Source: Rhizophagus sp. LPA8_4_AMF | Lineage: Eukaryota; Glomeromycota; Glomeromycetes; Glomerales; Glomeraceae | DNA: 39,552 nt | Reading direction: 5' to 3' | Assembly: GCA_021464525.1 (NCBI GenBank) | Contig: JADRCO010000276.1 | Location: 1-39,552 of the forward strand | Shown: positions 21,240-37,698 of the stretch, piece by piece | How positions within the stretch are numbered: position 1 is the first letter of the stretch | How the letters are laid out: every line of letters begins with the position of its first letter | Notes under the pieces: generated by a model | The model's database searches: none | Told to the model about the DNA's origin: nothing | Seen by the model: the letters and a program-made list of their open reading frames with translations, nothing else | Translations under genes and position numbers: made by a program

Positions 21240-22589
21240 TTATATCCAATAATATTTATAATATGGTTTTTTAGTTGCCCAGGTAATATGATGATTAATG
21301 TAAGTTTTATGTGTATCTAATTCTTTGTCAACAATTTCTTTAATAGTACGATTATATTCATCTTCACTTATACCCATATATGAAGATAACCAAGGTTGCA
21401 TTGTAAGATATGACTCTTTTAAATACGATGACCATATTTCTCCTATTTTACCACCCCATCTAAATAAATATTATTCGTAAATTAATATGAAAATTTTACA
21501 AGACATGAAATTATTTTCAGTAAAAATAATACTCACCTTCCAACAGCTATCGATTGATATGACTCATTTATGTCTTTGAATCCTGCTAATTTCACAATTT
21601 CACCAAATCTACGAGCAATTCTTAAATCTATATCTCGTAACTCTAATGCCGCCTTTACTTTATAATATAATGGAGAAATTATTAAAAAGTTATAATATGC
21701 ATTTTTATAAATATCTAAATTATATACTTACAACAATTGAATTGAACTTTTTCCAATAAAGGTCCAGCAGATAATGCTTAAAATAAATAAATAAATAAAT
21801 GTTAACAAATCATAATAGATTTTTATAAATATTTCAAAAGTTTTTAAAAAATTACTTACCATAGCCATCACCCCCTTGAAATTCTATAATACCATTAGGT
21901 TTTAATACTCTATACATTTCTAACAATAAAGGTAGCCAATGTTTACTTTTGATCTCAGTAAACAAACATCTTGACCAGATGTAATCAAAAGTATTATCAG
22001 TCCATGGTAATCCGAATATAACATTTCCAAGAAAAAATTTACAATTATAAGGTTTAATTTTTGATGGAAAATTAACTAAATCTATACCATATACATTTAC
22101 ATCTGGAAATTCATGAGCCATCTCTTCACACCATAGTCCCAAACCACATCCTACATCCTGTTTAATTGGAATTTTGTATTACATATATGCATAAATAAAA
22201 AGAATTTTTAATGATAAATTATAGTTACCAATATTTTTGAACCTGGTTTTAGATGTTCTTTTAAAGGTACTTTATAATTTCCATTACAAATATGTTTAAG
22301 TGCAAAATGTGTTGAATGTACTCTATAACCTTCTTCAATTTCCTTTGGAAACTTTTACAAAATTTAAATGTCATTAAAAATTATTATTTTTTTTTTTAGG
22401 AAAAATGTAAGTAATAACATAACTTACTACGTAATCAGACTTTAAATCATCATCGTTATCATCATCACCATTATTTTTTTCTTTTACAGTAGCCCAATCA
22501 AAATTTGGTTCCAATATAAGATTAATATTTTCTTGACTTTCAGATTTTTCATTGCAAGTTGATTCTTTTCTAGATATTTTTGCACCCAT
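21240..22589 (-). CDS. SAM-dependent class I methyltransferase, putative N-myristoylated (6 exons, 322 aa)
   Basis: Minus-strand exons 22589-22428, 22351-22229, 22157-21860, 21776-21732, 21657-21537 and 21459-21240 join in frame to TAA at 21240. Motif I is DVGCGLG (96-102), followed by VYGIDL (motif II acidic end), GLPWTDNTFDYIWSR (post motif II) and LKPNGIIEFQ. This is a Methyltransf_25/LaeA-like fold. The first real ATG gives MGAKIS, a good N-myristoylation signal, followed by a disordered acidic segment (GDDDNDDD). Substrate is unknown. It is similar in plan to the two methyltransferases at 34921-36139 and 36504-37698 but more divergent. A further in-frame start upstream would need a non-ATG codon and is rejected. 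Confidence 0.85.
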
Positions 22590-22933
22590 TTTTTTTTTCA
22601 CACGAAAAAATTTTTTTTTTACTATTAAATCCTTTTTTCGAACATTTTAAATTAAAATGAATACGCGTGATTATGTACAAGGAATTGATTTTTGTCATCC
22701 AAATAAGCTGATAATTTATGACAAATTACGCTTAACATTTATTTTGTTTTATTTGTTCCTTATCATATGATAGTTATTATGCAGCTATGGATCACGCCGC
22801 TATACGTTACACAATCGGTCATTATAACATAAATTTATTAGGCAAATATGTAAAAGGACGAACAAAAGATATTTATTATAGAAAAAATTTGATAAATCAC
22901 ACCTATTGGACAAAAAAATACTTCTAGATCAAT
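22590..22933. other. Intergenic region, methyltransferase 5' / TRIC 3' flank
   Basis: AT-rich with a long T run at about 22608-22620. It holds the promoter of the minus-strand methyltransferase. No other gene or RNA is seen. Confidence 0.4.
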
Positions 22934-23843
22934 CTAATTCTCTTTCATTTTAACTTTTTCCTGTTCCGGAATTTTCTCTTTAAAATCGATCATTTTAGTC
23001 AACTTCAATATAATCATACCAATAATGGCCAAAGTTCTTCCTTGATTGATACTAAACAATGGTATTGTAAATCTTGTATCAATATATTCATCAGAAGTAG
23101 TGGTAGTTAAAGCATAAAATAAAGCAATAAAAAAACTAATTTTCATATCATAACTTGGTTTAATAAATGCTGTTGGTGTCGTGAACGTCCAAGTTGGAGA
23201 AGAAATTCTAAACGTAGAGTCTAAAATACCTCCACCACAACCACATAAACTTCCGCAAATTAATATAGCTACCCAACTAGAATTCATTGATTTATTATCT
23301 ATTCCATGGAATGATCCAAATCTAATATTATCTACACCTGAAGAACAAATTGCTATTGCACGTACCATTCCATCAGCTGTTACAAATATTAAATTAAGTA
23401 AATTTGAAGGTAACATATCAATTAGCCAATAAAATTGAGGGAAATAAGACATTAATAAATGTGTCATCCTATGAAATAAAAAAAAAAATAGAATTATATT
23501 TTAAATTTGATTTCGAGAGTTCACTTTTTCGTAAAATAATAAAAAAAAACTTTATTTACCAATATAATGTCATGGTTGAATTTGAGGTAAGCCAACCTGG
23601 AGGTTTTCCTATAAGGATATTACTTAATGTACTCCCTCCAACACCCATTACTGATACTGCAAATAATCCTTGTAACCATGGTACTTTCGCTTCTTTTAAA
23701 TTATTTTTATAACGATAAGCTATAAATATTGCATGTAGTGTAGTTAGAATTTCAAAAGGGAAATATGTTTCATTCCAAACAATTTTTGGTGAACTTAAAA
23801 TTATTTCCGAAATTATTTCTGATAAAGATTGTTCTTTCGACAT
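22934..23843 (-). CDS. TRIC-type (trimeric intracellular cation channel) membrane protein (2 exons, 272 aa)
   Basis: Exons 23843-23560 and 23468-22934 (minus strand) join in frame. The protein is hydrophobic, with about seven membrane segments arranged as two glycine-kinked repeats. The kinks are visible as GVGGSTLSNILIG (68-80) and CGCGGGILDSTFR (171-182), followed in each half by a PPGW or SSPTW turn. This pattern matches TRIC channels, potassium-selective channels that supply counter-ions during calcium release from the ER or sarcoplasmic reticulum; fungal members are known. The C-terminus is short and charged (EKIPEQEKVKMKEN). The family call rests on the glycine motifs and length; HHpred would settle it. 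Confidence 0.75.
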
Positions 23844-24621
23844 TTTTACGAAGTTGGAAAGGAACGAAAAGAAAGTTTAAATAAATATAGTAGCGTTTTT
23901 ATACATAGGGCGATTAAACTTTAACACGTGAATTTTGCGTGATATGATATACGCGTAGCAAGCCGATACTTTCAAGTTTACAATCTTATTGGGTAATTAT
24001 GGACTACATACACACTACTTAATTTAGCTTGGTTTTTTTGAGAGGTGGAAATTTGTATTGGAACTTAGTTTCGGTGTTTCCTTTGTAGATCTTTTGTTTC
24101 AAATATTTCTTGGTTTGTTTAACATACCGTATAAGGGGGCCATAGTACCCGGGTATGATACAATTTCAGAGTTTTAACCTTATACCCAGGTGTTTATTAA
24201 GTTATTAAATTGGTAGAAAATGGACCCGCAAAATACGGTATTTTATTAAAGTAAAATCAACGACTGATGAGCCAGTCATTTCATAGATTGTAAATTATAG
24301 ATTGTAAAAGTGATTGATACCAAATCAGGTGGAAAAATAACTTCTTTATTGCTATATTAAGAATATAAATTTTTTCGAATATAATATATTCACAGTTATG
24401 AATGTGATATTAAAAACAATAGGTTATCTATTAAAGTTTATTGATTCATAAAATGAATTAAAATGAATGTCTGCACATCGTGCAACATAAATAATTGTTA
24501 TCTGTTTCCGCTCTTAGCCGGATTTGCACTTTATGCAATTACTTTATTTTGCATATACTCTATAAAAAGGATAAAAAGTGCTGAGGTACTACTCAATAAT
24601 TAATAAGAGTTAACCAAAAAT
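23844..24621. promoter_or_regulatory. Divergent promoter region of TRIC and inositol kinase genes
   Basis: The two genes are transcribed away from each other, so this region holds both promoters. A TATAAAAAG sequence at about 24561 lies about 60 bases before the inositol kinase ATG and could be its TATA box. Inside, a 118-base segment (24124-24241) is bounded by the 9-base inverted pair ATACCGTAT and ATACGGTAT and contains the palindrome TACCCGGGTA (24146-24155). It may be a tiny MITE-like element. Confidence 0.4.
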
Positions 24622-25812
24622 ATGTCAACTCAAGAAGCGATTTTTCAAAAATTTGACCGCCAAATTGGTGGACATGATAGATTATTATCGGTAAACGATG
24701 GTTTTCTAATAGTCAAACCTTGTAATTCTATTGAAAAAATTTTTTATGAAAATAGTGTATTATATCCCGATTTCGCCGAATGGATACCAAAATATTATGG
24801 TAGTTTGCAATTACAAGGTGTACAGTCAGAATCTAATAATCTTGAAACGATCGCTCAAAATGTCAGAGAAGAAATTTCTTCACAACAAGCTAATATTACT
24901 GAAGTTGATGATATCCTTTTTATTGTGAATTTATTTATTTATTTCCAAAATTTATAATTTTCTTAACTTTTTTACTTGATTTTGAAATTATACAAGCCAT
25001 TTGTATAGAGAATCTTATATATAAATTTAAAAAGCCGTGTATAATGGATTTGAAATTAGGAACTCAATTATGGGGTGAAGATGCTGATGAAGCTAAACGT
25101 CAAAGAATGACTAAAAAATCTCTAGAAAGCACGTCAAGTTCTTTGGGTATTAGAATAGTGGCTTTTCAGGTATAGAATGATTTTCTAAATATACATATAA
25201 GTAAAAATATTAGATCTTATTTCTAAAAGTATATTAATACAGGTTTACCGAAAATCAAGTGATAGTTTTTTCAACTTTACGAAAGAAGATGGTTATAAAT
25301 CTACTGCTAAATCAATAGTGTCAGATTTAGCAAAATTTTTCACTTCAGAAATACCAATAGATCATCGTCGAATAGTTATTGAACGTTTTATTAATGATCT
25401 TGAATCTTCTTTAAAAGTTTTAGAAAAACAAGAGATAAGATTAATCGGTGCTTCGTTATTTTTTGTTTACGAAGGAGATCCAGATGTATTTGCTGAAACT
25501 TTAAAGAAAGAACAAGATCATGATCATGATCATGAAACTAAAATATATAATAATGGTTATGCTGAAGAAGAAATTGAAGAAGAGATTGAAGAAGAAGAGG
25601 GGGAGGAGGAAGAGAAAGAAGAAATTGAAGATGAAGAAGACGACACTGATTCGGAATATGAAGACACATACAAAATAACAGATTTAAAGATGATAGATTT
25701 TGCTCATTCATTTTTTAGAGAAGGTATTGGAAAAGATGAAGGAGTTTTATTAGGATTAAATAATACAATTAATTATTTTAAACAAATATTAAACGAAGAT
25801 AAATATCATTAA
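24622..25812 (+). CDS. Inositol polyphosphate kinase, IPMK/IP6K/IP3K superfamily (3 exons, 343 aa)
   Basis: Exons 24622-24924, 25011-25169 and 25243-25812 join in frame. Family hallmarks are present: PCIMDLKLG (110-118, the PxxxDxKxG catalytic and inositol-binding motif), SLFFVYEGD (225-233) and KMIDFAH (303-308, metal-binding DFA). Enzymes of this family phosphorylate inositol phosphates with ATP; the yeast relatives Arg82 and Kcs1 feed phosphate signalling and transcription control. The length suits the compact IPMK type (Arg82-like) better than the long Kcs1 type. Between the EGD and DFA motifs lies an insert (about 245-298) with an HDHDHDH run and a nearly pure Glu/Asp tract. The exon 1/2 junction (acceptor ...TATAGAG) was chosen because it is the only one keeping phase; a nearby AG would change three or four residues. 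Confidence 0.85.
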
Positions 25813-25820
25813 GATGCTTT

Positions 25821-31968
<6,148 letters not shown>

Positions 31969-33570
31969 CACAACCAAAATTCAATGCAATATGCAAGATG
32001 GATAATTTTTTTTTTTTTATGTGGGATATTTGCTTTTTCTAGAAAGAAACCATGCTTTTGTTACATTTTCGAGTTTATTGTAGTACTTTCGATATATTTG
32101 GTTAACTTTATTTTCAAATATTAGCATAAAACTAATTCACAGAATTACTTTAAAAGGTTTAATTACTATTTACTAGTTCGCCAACGGAATACCCGCAATC
32201 ATTGATCTTTCAGAAAGGTTACGTAATGCACAATTTAGGTGTGTGAACTTTATATATGTATGGATTATACCACGTGATAGATTGAAGTTGATAATCAAAA
32301 AAACAATAGCTATAAATTCTTATTTTATTTGTAAAACGATCTTGAGGTTTCAAAAACATCATTAAATGATACATTATTTCGATTAAAAAGTATATATTTA
32401 TCTAATAAATGAATATTTACAATTTTACGGGAAATCCTAAATCAGGAAACGGATAATGAATAAGTATGGAGTTTGCATCACATACTTATTTGAGCCGAGG
32501 AAAATTTCAATAGATCTTCTGATTGTAGGTAAGGTTCACGGGAGATTCTGATCTTTTTTAATCTTGCAATTTTGTTAATTAAATAATTTCATTCTTTTAT
32601 TAACATACTGTACATACAATAAACTTGTACATCAAACAAACAAATTTTGGGTTATCAAAAAAGATTTAATAATGATGATATTTTACAAACAAATAAATGA
32701 TAATTTACAAATAAAGTGGATTAATCCTCCAAAGTTTATATTAACTTCAAGATGAAATTATTGAAATCAGGTTTATAGTGAATACAGAGATATTATAATT
32801 TTAGTCAAGGAAATTAAAAAAGGGAAGAAATTGTTGAATACACACCTATTAAATAGAATAATTTATATACTGGTAAATGACAATTAAATTTTTTAATTTT
32901 GTTATTTAATTTTATTTAACTGTTTCAATTTAACAAATCTTTTATTTTTAATTAGATGATAAAAATTAATTGTCATTTTGAAAATTAACAATGATTGTTA
33001 TTGATAATACGATTACGAGTATATGATATCATAAATGCACATTTTTATAAAAGTATCATAAGGGGCGTCAAATGTTACTTGCGTACAAGTAACTTTACAA
33101 TCGAAGATACGATTCTTACGTTTTAGCATCTTGAAACTTGTCACATGAAGTGTTACTTAATTAATAGAATATTCTAAATAATAAATATTAGTATTAGTGT
33201 GGGAAAGGATACGGTCGATACCATAGTAAATTAGTGAGAGATATATGTATAAAAATAGATTGTTTCACAATGTCGATGAAACAGTTTAATCTGCATTTTC
33301 TGCATCATTCATTATAATTTATCTATTTTTGATGTAATGTCTTTTTGAACCCACATTCACTATAATTCTTGGCGTTTACACTAGTTCCTCTTAAAATGCT
33401 TTTAAGTTTAATATTAAATTTTGTCTATTCTAAAAGGCGTTTTTAAACCAAAAATAGAAATATCATTTTTATGGAATCTAGATGACTTGGCTCTCTTTTT
33501 TACTTATAAAAAGACAAGAATTTCCAGTCTACTCTGAAAAATTATCTTGCGCAGTTTATCAATAATTACC
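31969..33570. promoter_or_regulatory. Divergent intergenic region, ABC transporter / ML protein
   Basis: About 1.6 kb without a supported gene. It contains the promoters of the minus-strand ABC gene and the plus-strand ML-domain gene. AT-rich throughout, with slightly higher-GC patches near 33060-33130. No tRNA, known RNA or repeat array is seen. Confidence 0.4.
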
Positions 33571-34296
33571 ATGAAACGAATTTTAAATTTTGTAGTCATT
33601 TTATTGACTACATTATCAATTGTTAACGCTGTTAACATCCCACTTCGTAAAAGAGCTGTTGCCTTTGCTGCATGTCCTTCAGGATCTTCACAATTTATTG
33701 CAGCATCAATTGACCCTGACCCTCCTGTACCTGGGGAAACCGCGATTGTTAGATTTTCCATCACTTTACCGATTACCTTCGAAAGTGGTAAAATTGCTAC
33801 CGATGCTACTGATGGTGGTGGTGAATCTTTAGATGGTTTCCCCACGGATGAAGACGTTTGTGATATCGAAGGAATTAAATGTCCAATAGTGGCTGGAAGT
33901 ACAGTTGATTTCGAAACTCCCGTGCCAATACCAGATGATGCTCCTGACACATACAATCTTGAATATTCACTTGTGGATGGTACTGGCAAAGAGATAGCCT
34001 GTTCCTCTGGTCCTGTCACTGGGGCGGCTAAAGCAAAAGGTGATGATGGAAAAGCACCACCAGGTCCAGCAGCTCCTGGCCCAGGTCCAGATGGAGATCC
34101 AGATGATGGAGGTCCAGGTCCTAAAGGAGGAGATCCAGATGATGGAGGTCCGGGTCCTAAAGGAGGAGATCCAGATGATGGAGGTCCGGGCCCTAAAGGA
34201 GGAGATCCAGATGATGGAGATGCTAAAGTTCCAGCTAAAGGTCCAGGTCCAGCTAAAGATCCAGCAGGTGGAAAAGGTCCAGGTACACCACCCTAA
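33571..34296 (+). CDS. Secreted ML (MD-2-related lipid-recognition) domain protein with collagen-like tail (241 aa)
   Basis: Single exon from ATG 33571. Residues 1-20 are a signal peptide (hydrophobic core, then VNA), followed by LRKR (25-28), a likely Kex2 processing site. Residues about 29-150 resemble the ML fold of NPC2-like and phosphatidylglycerol/phosphatidylinositol transfer proteins: a start like AACPSGSSQF, then PDPPVPGE, DVCD and GIKCPIVAGS, with Cys35, 97, 104 and 144. ML proteins bind single lipids. The last ~90 residues are not part of the family: a Gly/Pro/Asp/Lys tail with a perfect 12-residue repeat (GDPDDGGPGPKG). GC content and codon use rise in the tail. It is probably secreted to the wall or the plant interface; lipid ligand unknown. 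An antisense open frame here is a composition artefact. Confidence 0.75.
   Translation: MKRILNFVVILLTTLSIVNAVNIPLRKRAVAFAACPSGSSQFIAASIDPDPPVPGETAIVRFSITLPITFESGKIATDATDGGGESLDGFPTDEDVCDIEGIKCPIVAGSTVDFETPVPIPDDAPDTYNLEYSLVDGTGKEIACSSGPVTGAAKAKGDDGKAPPGPAAPGPGPDGDPDDGGPGPKGGDPDDGGPGPKGGDPDDGGPGPKGGDPDDGDAKVPAKGPGPAKDPAGGKGPGTPP
34093..34218 (+). repeat. 36-base in-frame tandem repeat (3.5 units)
   Basis: Units at 34093-34128, 34129-34164 and 34165-34200, plus a half unit to 34218, each encode GDPDDGGPGPKG. Only one or two silent changes (CCA/CCG, GGT/GGC) separate the units, so the array is young and probably variable in copy number. Confidence 0.9.
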
Positions 34297-34920
34297 AGAT
34301 CAAACAAGCCTTTATCTGACCGATTATTAGATATATGTATATTTTTTTAAATTTTTTTTTTGTATAATAGTTTTATAATATTTATATAAATAAGAATTCA
34401 AATCATATGAAAATAATATAGTTAAAAATCCAAACACGTGATTTTAACTGCCGAAGTTTATTTATAGTTATAAATAACAAATTGTAGTACTTTTATTTTG
34501 TAATAAATTAATAAATTATTATTTTATTTTATATTTATTATTACCAATTCATTTTCACAATTGGATAAAGTGAAACCGGAATCGAAATGATTTCTATTTG
34601 AAACGCGACAACAGTTTTTCAAGTTACGCGCTTGATGTCATCCTATTTTATTATTTAACCAGTTTTAACCAGATTTTATATAAAATCATTAAACCGGGTT
34701 GACTTACTAATAAACGACGTATATTTAGACACAATTGACAATCTAAATTTCTATTAACTATATAAATACGTAAAAATATATTAAGCCATTTAAATCTTTC
34801 TTCCCCAATATCTAAGATAAAAAAAAAAAATATGAATAATAATTAAATTACAAAAATTAGTATACATATACGGTACATATTTAACAAATATATATATAAA
34901 TACAGTATTTATAAAATATT
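34297..34920. other. Convergent intergenic region
   Basis: Lies between the 3' ends of the ML gene and a minus-strand methyltransferase. AT-rich; no gene is seen. A short inverted motif pair, AACCAGTTTTAACCAG near 34658 and AAACCGGGTT near 34691, is the only structure noticed. Confidence 0.35.
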
Positions 34921-36139
34921 TTATATTGCTAACCTGTAGCATTTAATACAAGTTTTATATTTATTAACTTCTGTTGGAATTGTATCTAAATATTTATTCT
35001 TAAATTCTTTAATAGACAATTCCATATAAGAAGATAAATAAGGTATAATATGATCGAACGCTTCTAATTGATTTTCTAACATCAATTCACCAAATCTACC
35101 TCCCGGACTTCCTAATTGAATATCCTTTGTTTCAATATTGATATCTATAAGTTGATGGGAATCTTTTAATAGTTGTTCAATTTTAAGATTCATTGATGGA
35201 TTTATATCTTTTTCTCCGAGTAGTTTTAAAACTAAAAAAGAAAAAACAATGTTTAGGAAATACATACATGTACATACTGTATATACATGTATAAATTATC
35301 TTACATGATTCTTGTAGTATTTCAGATGTTGGCCCAATTGAAGTCCAATTATTATCTTTTTCCTGATAAAGAAAAAAAAATCAATAAAAAACTAATTAAT
35401 AAATTACAAAAGAAATTATTTTTTATTTTACCATAAGTTCAAGATATCCTCCCGGTTTTAAAATTCTAATTAATTCATTTATTACTTTTTCCCATTGTTT
35501 GTTAGTATAAGACGATGACAAAAATCTTTGAAAAACAAAATCAAAAGTATTTTTTTCAAATGGGACACCATCAAGAACATTTGCAACAAAGAAAGTAACA
35601 TTTGAAAATTTTGTTTCGGTAGGAAATATTGGGGAAATATCTATTCCAATAAACGTTACTTTTGGATATATTTCAGCCATTTCTAATAACCATTTTCCTG
35701 TTCCACAACTTGAGAATAAAATAATTGATCAATATAAGATCTTTCTTAAAAGTGAAATTCAACGAAATCCTTTTAAATACCCAATGTCTAATACGCGCAT
35801 ATTTTCATTTGTTAATTTTTCATGAATTGGGGAAGAAAAGTCATTTTGCCACAAATATTTAACAAGTAAATGTCCCATTTCTAATCTTGAAATCTCCTTT
35901 TAAAAAAGAATGATAATATTATTTAATTTTGACATGATACCACGGAAACCAAGTTCAAAATGCAAATTTTTTAGACTTACCTGTTTGTCGTTTGGCATGA
36001 AATATTCTACACCCGACACATTGTGAAACCTTCGTCCATTTACATATCTATATGTATCAAGAATTGCTGTACTCTCATTTTCTTCTTCTTCTGTAACTTG
36101 TAGTGGATGTGAATGTTTATTATGAGAATTTGGATTCAT
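34921..36139 (-). CDS. SAM-dependent class I methyltransferase (5 exons, 306 aa)
   Basis: Minus-strand exons 36139-35981, 35896-35781, 35708-35432, 35362-35305 and 35231-34921 join in frame. Motif I is LDIGCGTGKW (89-98), then FIGIDISPIFP, VLDGVPFEKNTFDFVFQR and LKPGGYLELM. This order is shared with the neighbouring gene at 36504-37698, which suggests they are paralogues. The N-terminus (MNPNSHNKHSHPLQ) is His/Glu-rich and lacks a myristoylation signal, unlike its two relatives. The region RRFHNVSGVEYFMPND is the usual helix leading into the fold in this fungal family. Substrate unknown. The C-terminus ends in a Cys-containing YKTCIKCYRLAI. Confidence 0.85.
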
Positions 36140-36503
36140 CTCTTGTTTAATTTCTTAAAGTATTTGTAGATTTTACAATTTTTGCTTTACTTATTTTACT
36201 TATTTTATATAAAAGAGAACTTTTGTATTTGTAATCTTTTAACAAACAATAATGCAACTTACTATTATTTTAGAATCACTTGTTTTACAAAATTGTTTAT
36301 TCAATAAATGATTGGGCATTTGAAGGAATAAACAATTTCCCAACACACTAAAAATCCTGCAAGTTACTACATTTAATAAAATAAGTTGATAAGCTTTACG
36401 CGAAATGGTGATACATAATAAAATCATAATAATTTAATTTAAAAATATAAGTAAAAAATAAACAATAATAATAATAATAATAATAATTACTTTTCACATA
36501 TAT
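36140..36503. other. Intergenic region with (AAT)n microsatellite
   Basis: A trinucleotide AAT/ATA run lies at about 36463-36488. The rest is AT-rich and holds the promoter of the preceding minus-strand methyltransferase. A short open stretch on the minus strand (36239-36427) has no recognisable features. Confidence 0.5.
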
Positions 36504-37698
36504 TTAACGTTTTTGAGCGTAAATACAATGAAAAGGAAATTGAGATTTGAGTTCATTACATTCTTGAAAAAATTTCGTTATTAATTGATTATATTCTTCT
36601 ATACTAACATTAAGATGATTGGAAAGGCAAGATTCCATATTCTTTAAATAAGTATTAAAATTTTCTTGACATATTTCACCTAGTTTATTATTTTCATCCC
36701 AAGTACCTATTGGTACATATCGAATTTCTTCTTGAACATTGGTTAATTTTGAATTTGATAAGAACCATTCTTTGTATTTGAGAATGATATTTGGATCAAT
36801 ATCACCTATAACCATTTCTTGACTATGTGCATCAACAACTTTTTTATAATACGGTCCATGATTTATCGCAACTGGACCTGGTTCATTAAATTCAATCCAA
36901 CCGCCTGGTTTTATGACTCTCAAAATATCTGGTAAAATCTGTAAAGCAATTATATTAATTATATACATATACATATATAAATATTTCTCTTCTTTGTGAA
37001 GAATTTAATAAAAAAATGAGAAATGGGATTTTTAAGAAAATTTCTATATACCAATTCTAACCATTGTGTTTCAGAGAAAGATAAACTTAGAGTTCTTATA
37101 TAAACAAAATCGAATTCATCATTTTCGAAAGGGAGCCCATCCAATATATTTGCTTGAATGAATTGTGTATTTGCTGGGAATCGGAAAAAAAAAAAAATTA
37201 TTCATAATGAAAATTTTTTTATTTCAAATTTTTTCAAACACAAACCTGGCTTTATTTGATTTGGAAATGTTGGACTTATATCGATTCCAACGAATACTGA
37301 TTTTTTATTATTATAATAAGCTGATCCCATATCCAATACCCAAGTTCCGGGACCGCATCTTTTCGAAAATGTGTAAGTAAATTTTTTTTTTAAAGGAAAA
37401 AAAAAAATAAAATAATGACAATAATTTAAAAGATTTACCCAACATCTAACACTTTGCATGGCGCAGAATTTAATAATTCATGTATTGGAGAAAGAAAATT
37501 GCCATCGAAAAGATGTTTTATCAAATAATGATATTGTTGTAATCTTTCAGTTTCAACTTCATCAGATATGAAATAACTTCTTGTTGATATTCTTGAAATC
37601 GACTCTTCATTAGATTCTAGTGAATTTTGTCTTTCGGGTTTGTTTAAGATTATTCGAGATTTATTATTGGGCTTTTTTTTAGATTGATAGTTTCCCAT
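36504..37698 (-). CDS. SAM-dependent class I methyltransferase, putative N-myristoylated (4 exons, 309 aa)
   Basis: Minus-strand exons 37698-37439, 37358-37246, 37173-37052 and 36938-36504 join in frame. Motif I LDVGCGPGTW (84-93) is interrupted by intron 1 between the two glycines, exactly as in the gene at 34921-36139. FVGIDISPTFP, ILDGLPFENDEFDFVYIR and IKPGGWIEFNEPGP follow. The start MGNYQSKKKP is a strong N-myristoylation signal with an adjacent basic cluster, the Src-like two-part membrane anchor. It is therefore probably attached to a membrane; target unknown. The first half (19-60) is Ser/Asn-rich and likely disordered. Confidence 0.85.

Noticed and set aside
33504-34019. 171-codon open frame antisense to the ML-domain gene
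   Set aside because: It mirrors the ML coding sequence, has biased composition, and lacks domains; the sense strand has signal peptide, Cys pattern and repeats.
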